DNA of 64,000 nucleotides from Vibrio sp. qd031 (GTDB taxonomy: Bacteria > Pseudomonadota > Gammaproteobacteria > Enterobacterales > Vibrionaceae). Below are positions 62,073 to 64,000 of the stretch, one piece after another. The position numbers and the translations under genes are program-made. The stretch covers positions 62,001 to 126,000 of the forward strand of contig NZ_JXQD01000004.1 in NCBI RefSeq assembly GCF_002100145.1, in the 5' to 3' direction. The notes under the pieces are model-generated. The model saw nothing but the letters and a program-made list of their open reading frames with translations. It was not told the DNA's origin and did not search any database. Numbering within the stretch: position 1 is the first letter of the stretch; each line of letters starts with the position of its first letter.

Positions 62073-63026
62073 TTAAGCCTTGGCGTTTACTCGACGTTCA
62101 ATAGCATCCATTAATTTACCTGTGATGGATATATCAAAAGCCGCTTCGATTTCACGTATGCAGGTGGGGCTGGTAACATTGATTTCAGTTAACTTATCAC
62201 CAATCACATCCAAGCCAACAAAGATCAGTCCTTTCTCTTTAAGAGCAGGGGCGACAGCAAGTGCAATCTTTTTGTCGGTTTCACTGAGCGGTCGAGCTTC
62301 GCCTCGGCCACCAGCTGCTAGGTTGCCACGCGTTTCGCCTTTGGCAGGGATTCTCGCTAGGCAGTAAGGCATTGGTTCACCATCGACCACTAGAATGCGT
62401 TTGTCACCGTTGCTTATGTCGGGAACAAAGGTTTGCGCCATAGCGTAGGTTTCACCGTGATTGGTGAGGGTTTCGATGATCACAGACACATTAGGATCGC
62501 CCTGTTTCACGCGGAAAATCGAAGAGCCGCCCATACCATCTAGGGGTTTTAGAATTACGTCACCATGCTCAGCTTGAAATTGCTTAATTTTCTCAGCCTT
62601 GCGAGTAACGATGGTCGTTGGCGTTAATTCTGGGAACCACGCGGTAAAGAGTTTTTCATTACAGTCACGCAGGCTTTGTGGTTTGTTTACGATCAGAGAG
62701 CCTTGCTCTTCTGCGCGCTCAAGAATGTAGGTCGCATAGATGTACTCAGTGTCGAATGGAGGATCTTTGCGCATCAATACCGCATCGAGTTCAGACAGTT
62801 CAATGGTTTGTTCCGAGGTAAATTCGTACCATCCATTGGGATCTTCTTTTAGTGTCACGATCTTAGTATCGGCAATAGCAACACCTTGCTCTAAGTGAAG
62901 ATCGGCCATTTCCATATAGTGGATTTCATAACCACGGCGCTGTGCTTCAAGCATCATTGCGAAGCTGGAATCTTTTTTAATATTGATGGACTGGATAGGG
63001 TCCATGACAATTCCAAGTTTTAACAT
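62073..63026 (-). CDS. gshB: Glutathione synthetase
   Basis: Ligates gamma-glutamylcysteine and glycine with ATP. The 317-residue ATP-grasp protein has [21 protein letters not shown] at the N-terminus, [33 protein letters not shown] for ATP binding, [18 protein letters not shown] and [24 protein letters not shown] with metal ligands. It follows rsmE on the same strand as in E. coli. Confidence 0.97.
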   Translation of the reverse strand: MLKLGIVMDPIQSINIKKDSSFAMMLEAQRRGYEIHYMEMADLHLEQGVAIADTKIVTLKEDPNGWYEFTSEQTIELSELDAVLMRKDPPFDTEYIYATYILERAEEQGSLIVNKPQSLRDCNEKLFTAWFPELTPTTIVTRKAEKIKQFQAEHGDVILKPLDGMGGSSIFRVKQGDPNVSVIIETLTNHGETYAMAQTFVPDISNGDKRILVVDGEPMPYCLARIPAKGETRGNLAAGGRGEARPLSETDKKIALAVAPALKEKGLIFVGLDVIGDKLTEINVTSPTCIREIEAAFDISITGKLMDAIERRVNAKA

Positions 63027-63069
63027 TCTGTTCTCCTAAACTTAGGCCTGTGCCTAACAAAATCGGTCG

Positions 63070-63801
63070 TTATCCAAGATCGCCAAAGCGAACTTGTAGC
63101 GCTGTTATTGCCGTCAACGCAGCGGTCTCTGTTCTTAATACGCGAGGACCAAGCAAGGTTTCACTAAATTGGTATTGCTCAGTCATCTCTATTTCTTGGG
63201 CAGATAACCCACCTTCAGGTCCAATTAAAAGACGTACTTTCTCTACTGGCTCGGGTAGGGTATTGATCGAGTATTGAGCGCGTGGATGCAAATTTAATTT
63301 TAGACCATCGTACTCTTCGGCGCACCATTGCTCGAGTTGCATTATAGGGCGGATCTCAGGAACGATATTGCGCCCACTCTGTTCACACGCGGCAATAGCG
63401 ATCTTTTGCCATTGGCTAAGCTTTTTTTCAAACCTCTTGGTATCGAGTTTTACTCCGCAGCGTTCAGATATCAGTGGTGTGATGGTATTGACACCAAGCT
63501 CAACGGATTTTTGAATGGTAAATTCCATCTTATCGCCACGAGAGACAACTTGCCCCAGGTGAATGTCTAACGGAGATTCACTGCTGCGGATAGTCTTGTC
63601 GGTGACGTCAACCAACACCTGCTTTTTAGTTACTTCGGTGATGGTGGCCGAGTACTGGCATCCAGTACCGTCAAAGAGTTCTAATTGCTGGCCAACTTTC
63701 ATTCTAAGAACTCGACCAACGTGCCCAGAGGCATCGTCACTTAACGGAAGTGAACCCAGTGTGTCAATTGGCTGGGGGTGATAGATACGTGGAATTCGCA
63801 C
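63070..63801 (-). CDS. rsmE: 16S rRNA (uracil1498-N3)-methyltransferase
   Basis: SPOUT-class methyltransferase that forms m3U1498 in 16S rRNA. The start is GTG 63801: AAGGA lies seven bases upstream and the product is then exactly 243 residues, starting [10 protein letters not shown] as in E. coli RsmE. A longer in-frame extension to an ATG at 63843 has no family support. SAM-knot motifs [16 protein letters not shown] and [16 protein letters not shown] are at the C-terminus, and [12 protein letters not shown] in the middle. First gene of the gshB operon. Confidence 0.96.
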   Translation of the reverse strand: MRIPRIYHPQPIDTLGSLPLSDDASGHVGRVLRMKVGQQLELFDGTGCQYSATITEVTKKQVLVDVTDKTIRSSESPLDIHLGQVVSRGDKMEFTIQKSVELGVNTITPLISERCGVKLDTKRFEKKLSQWQKIAIAACEQSGRNIVPEIRPIMQLEQWCAEEYDGLKLNLHPRAQYSINTLPEPVEKVRLLIGPEGGLSAQEIEMTEQYQFSETLLGPRVLRTETAALTAITALQVRFGDLG

Positions 63802-63965
63802 ATCAATATCCTTGCTTGTAACTTTACTCTCTAACATGGTCACAACTGAGACGAATTACAAGGAGTTTCAAGAAATTATCAGTCTATTCAACAGTAAAAA
63901 TTGAAAGATAGAAGGAGTGAGCATATATCGAGGAGAACGTTCAGAAAGGATGAAGCCTTGCAATG

Positions 63966-63987
63966 AGCGCTCGTAAAGGTGAGCGCT
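63966..63987. terminator. Hairpin near window end
   Basis: AGCGCTC/GAGCGCT stem with an 8-base loop, within about 200 bases upstream of rsmE that hold no gene. It may be the terminator of the next gene out; no strong T run is visible. Confidence 0.35.
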
Positions 63988-64000
63988 ATCCTTTGCAGTT

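Overview
The window is chromosomal DNA of a marine gammaproteobacterium, most likely a Vibrio or close relative. Three things point there. The gene orders pyrB-pyrI-ridA, valS-holC-pepA / lptF-lptG, yggS-proC-yggT-yggU-rdgB-hemW, mutY-yggX-mltC and rsmE-gshB-yqgE-ruvX are gammaproteobacterial. pilT-pilU lie back to back with yggS. A repetitive tRNA-Asn/Phe/Thr array and about 160-bp ATACCAA...TTGGTAT repeats are scattered between genes.

Layout. 0-5 kb: the 3' part of murA, plsC, a predicted outer-membrane barrel, ridA and the pyrBI operon with its pyrL leader and attenuator. 5-10 kb: a GlcG/HbpS-like gene with an apparent AUA start, an aldo/keto reductase with a divergent LysR gene, argF behind tandem ARG boxes, and arcA. 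10-22.4 kb: a chemoreceptor, rraB, a lone beta-sandwich protein, a DUF2061 protein behind a Fur-box-like site, valS-holC-pepA, then divergent lptF-lptG. 22.4-24.8 kb: an RDD protein, tRNA-Leu(CAA), a lone type IV pilin-like gene and a secreted repeat protein.

24.8-37 kb is a sulfoquinovose (SQ) catabolic cluster: a CsqR/YihW-type repressor, SF kinase (YihV), SLA reductase (YihU), an aldose 1-epimerase, SQ isomerase (YihS), a class II aldolase in place of the class I YihT, a TRAP transporter in place of YihO/YihP, and a GH31 sulfoquinovosidase (YihQ). The sulfonate-contacting residues recalled for the E. coli enzymes are all conserved here. 37-45 kb is a glycerol/dihydroxyacetone module: dhaR, a DhaM-HPr-Enzyme I fusion, dhaL, dhaK and divergent gldA, with three matching palindromic operator candidates. 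The two modules fit together. Hydrolysis of sulfoquinovosyl glycerol gives SQ plus glycerol. The sulfo-EMP arm yields DHAP and DHPS, and GldA plus DhaKLM turn the glycerol into DHAP.

45-47.7 kb holds two small genes and a tRNA array of three Asn, three Phe and two Thr genes, with three defective tRNA-Phe 3'-half copies carrying an identical 14-nt insertion. 47.7-64 kb is conserved housekeeping: mltC, yggX, mutY, trmB, a methyltransferase, hemW to yggS, pilT-pilU, an HD-GYP protein, and ruvX, yqgE, gshB and rsmE. I saw no transposase, integrase, prophage, CRISPR array or rRNA.
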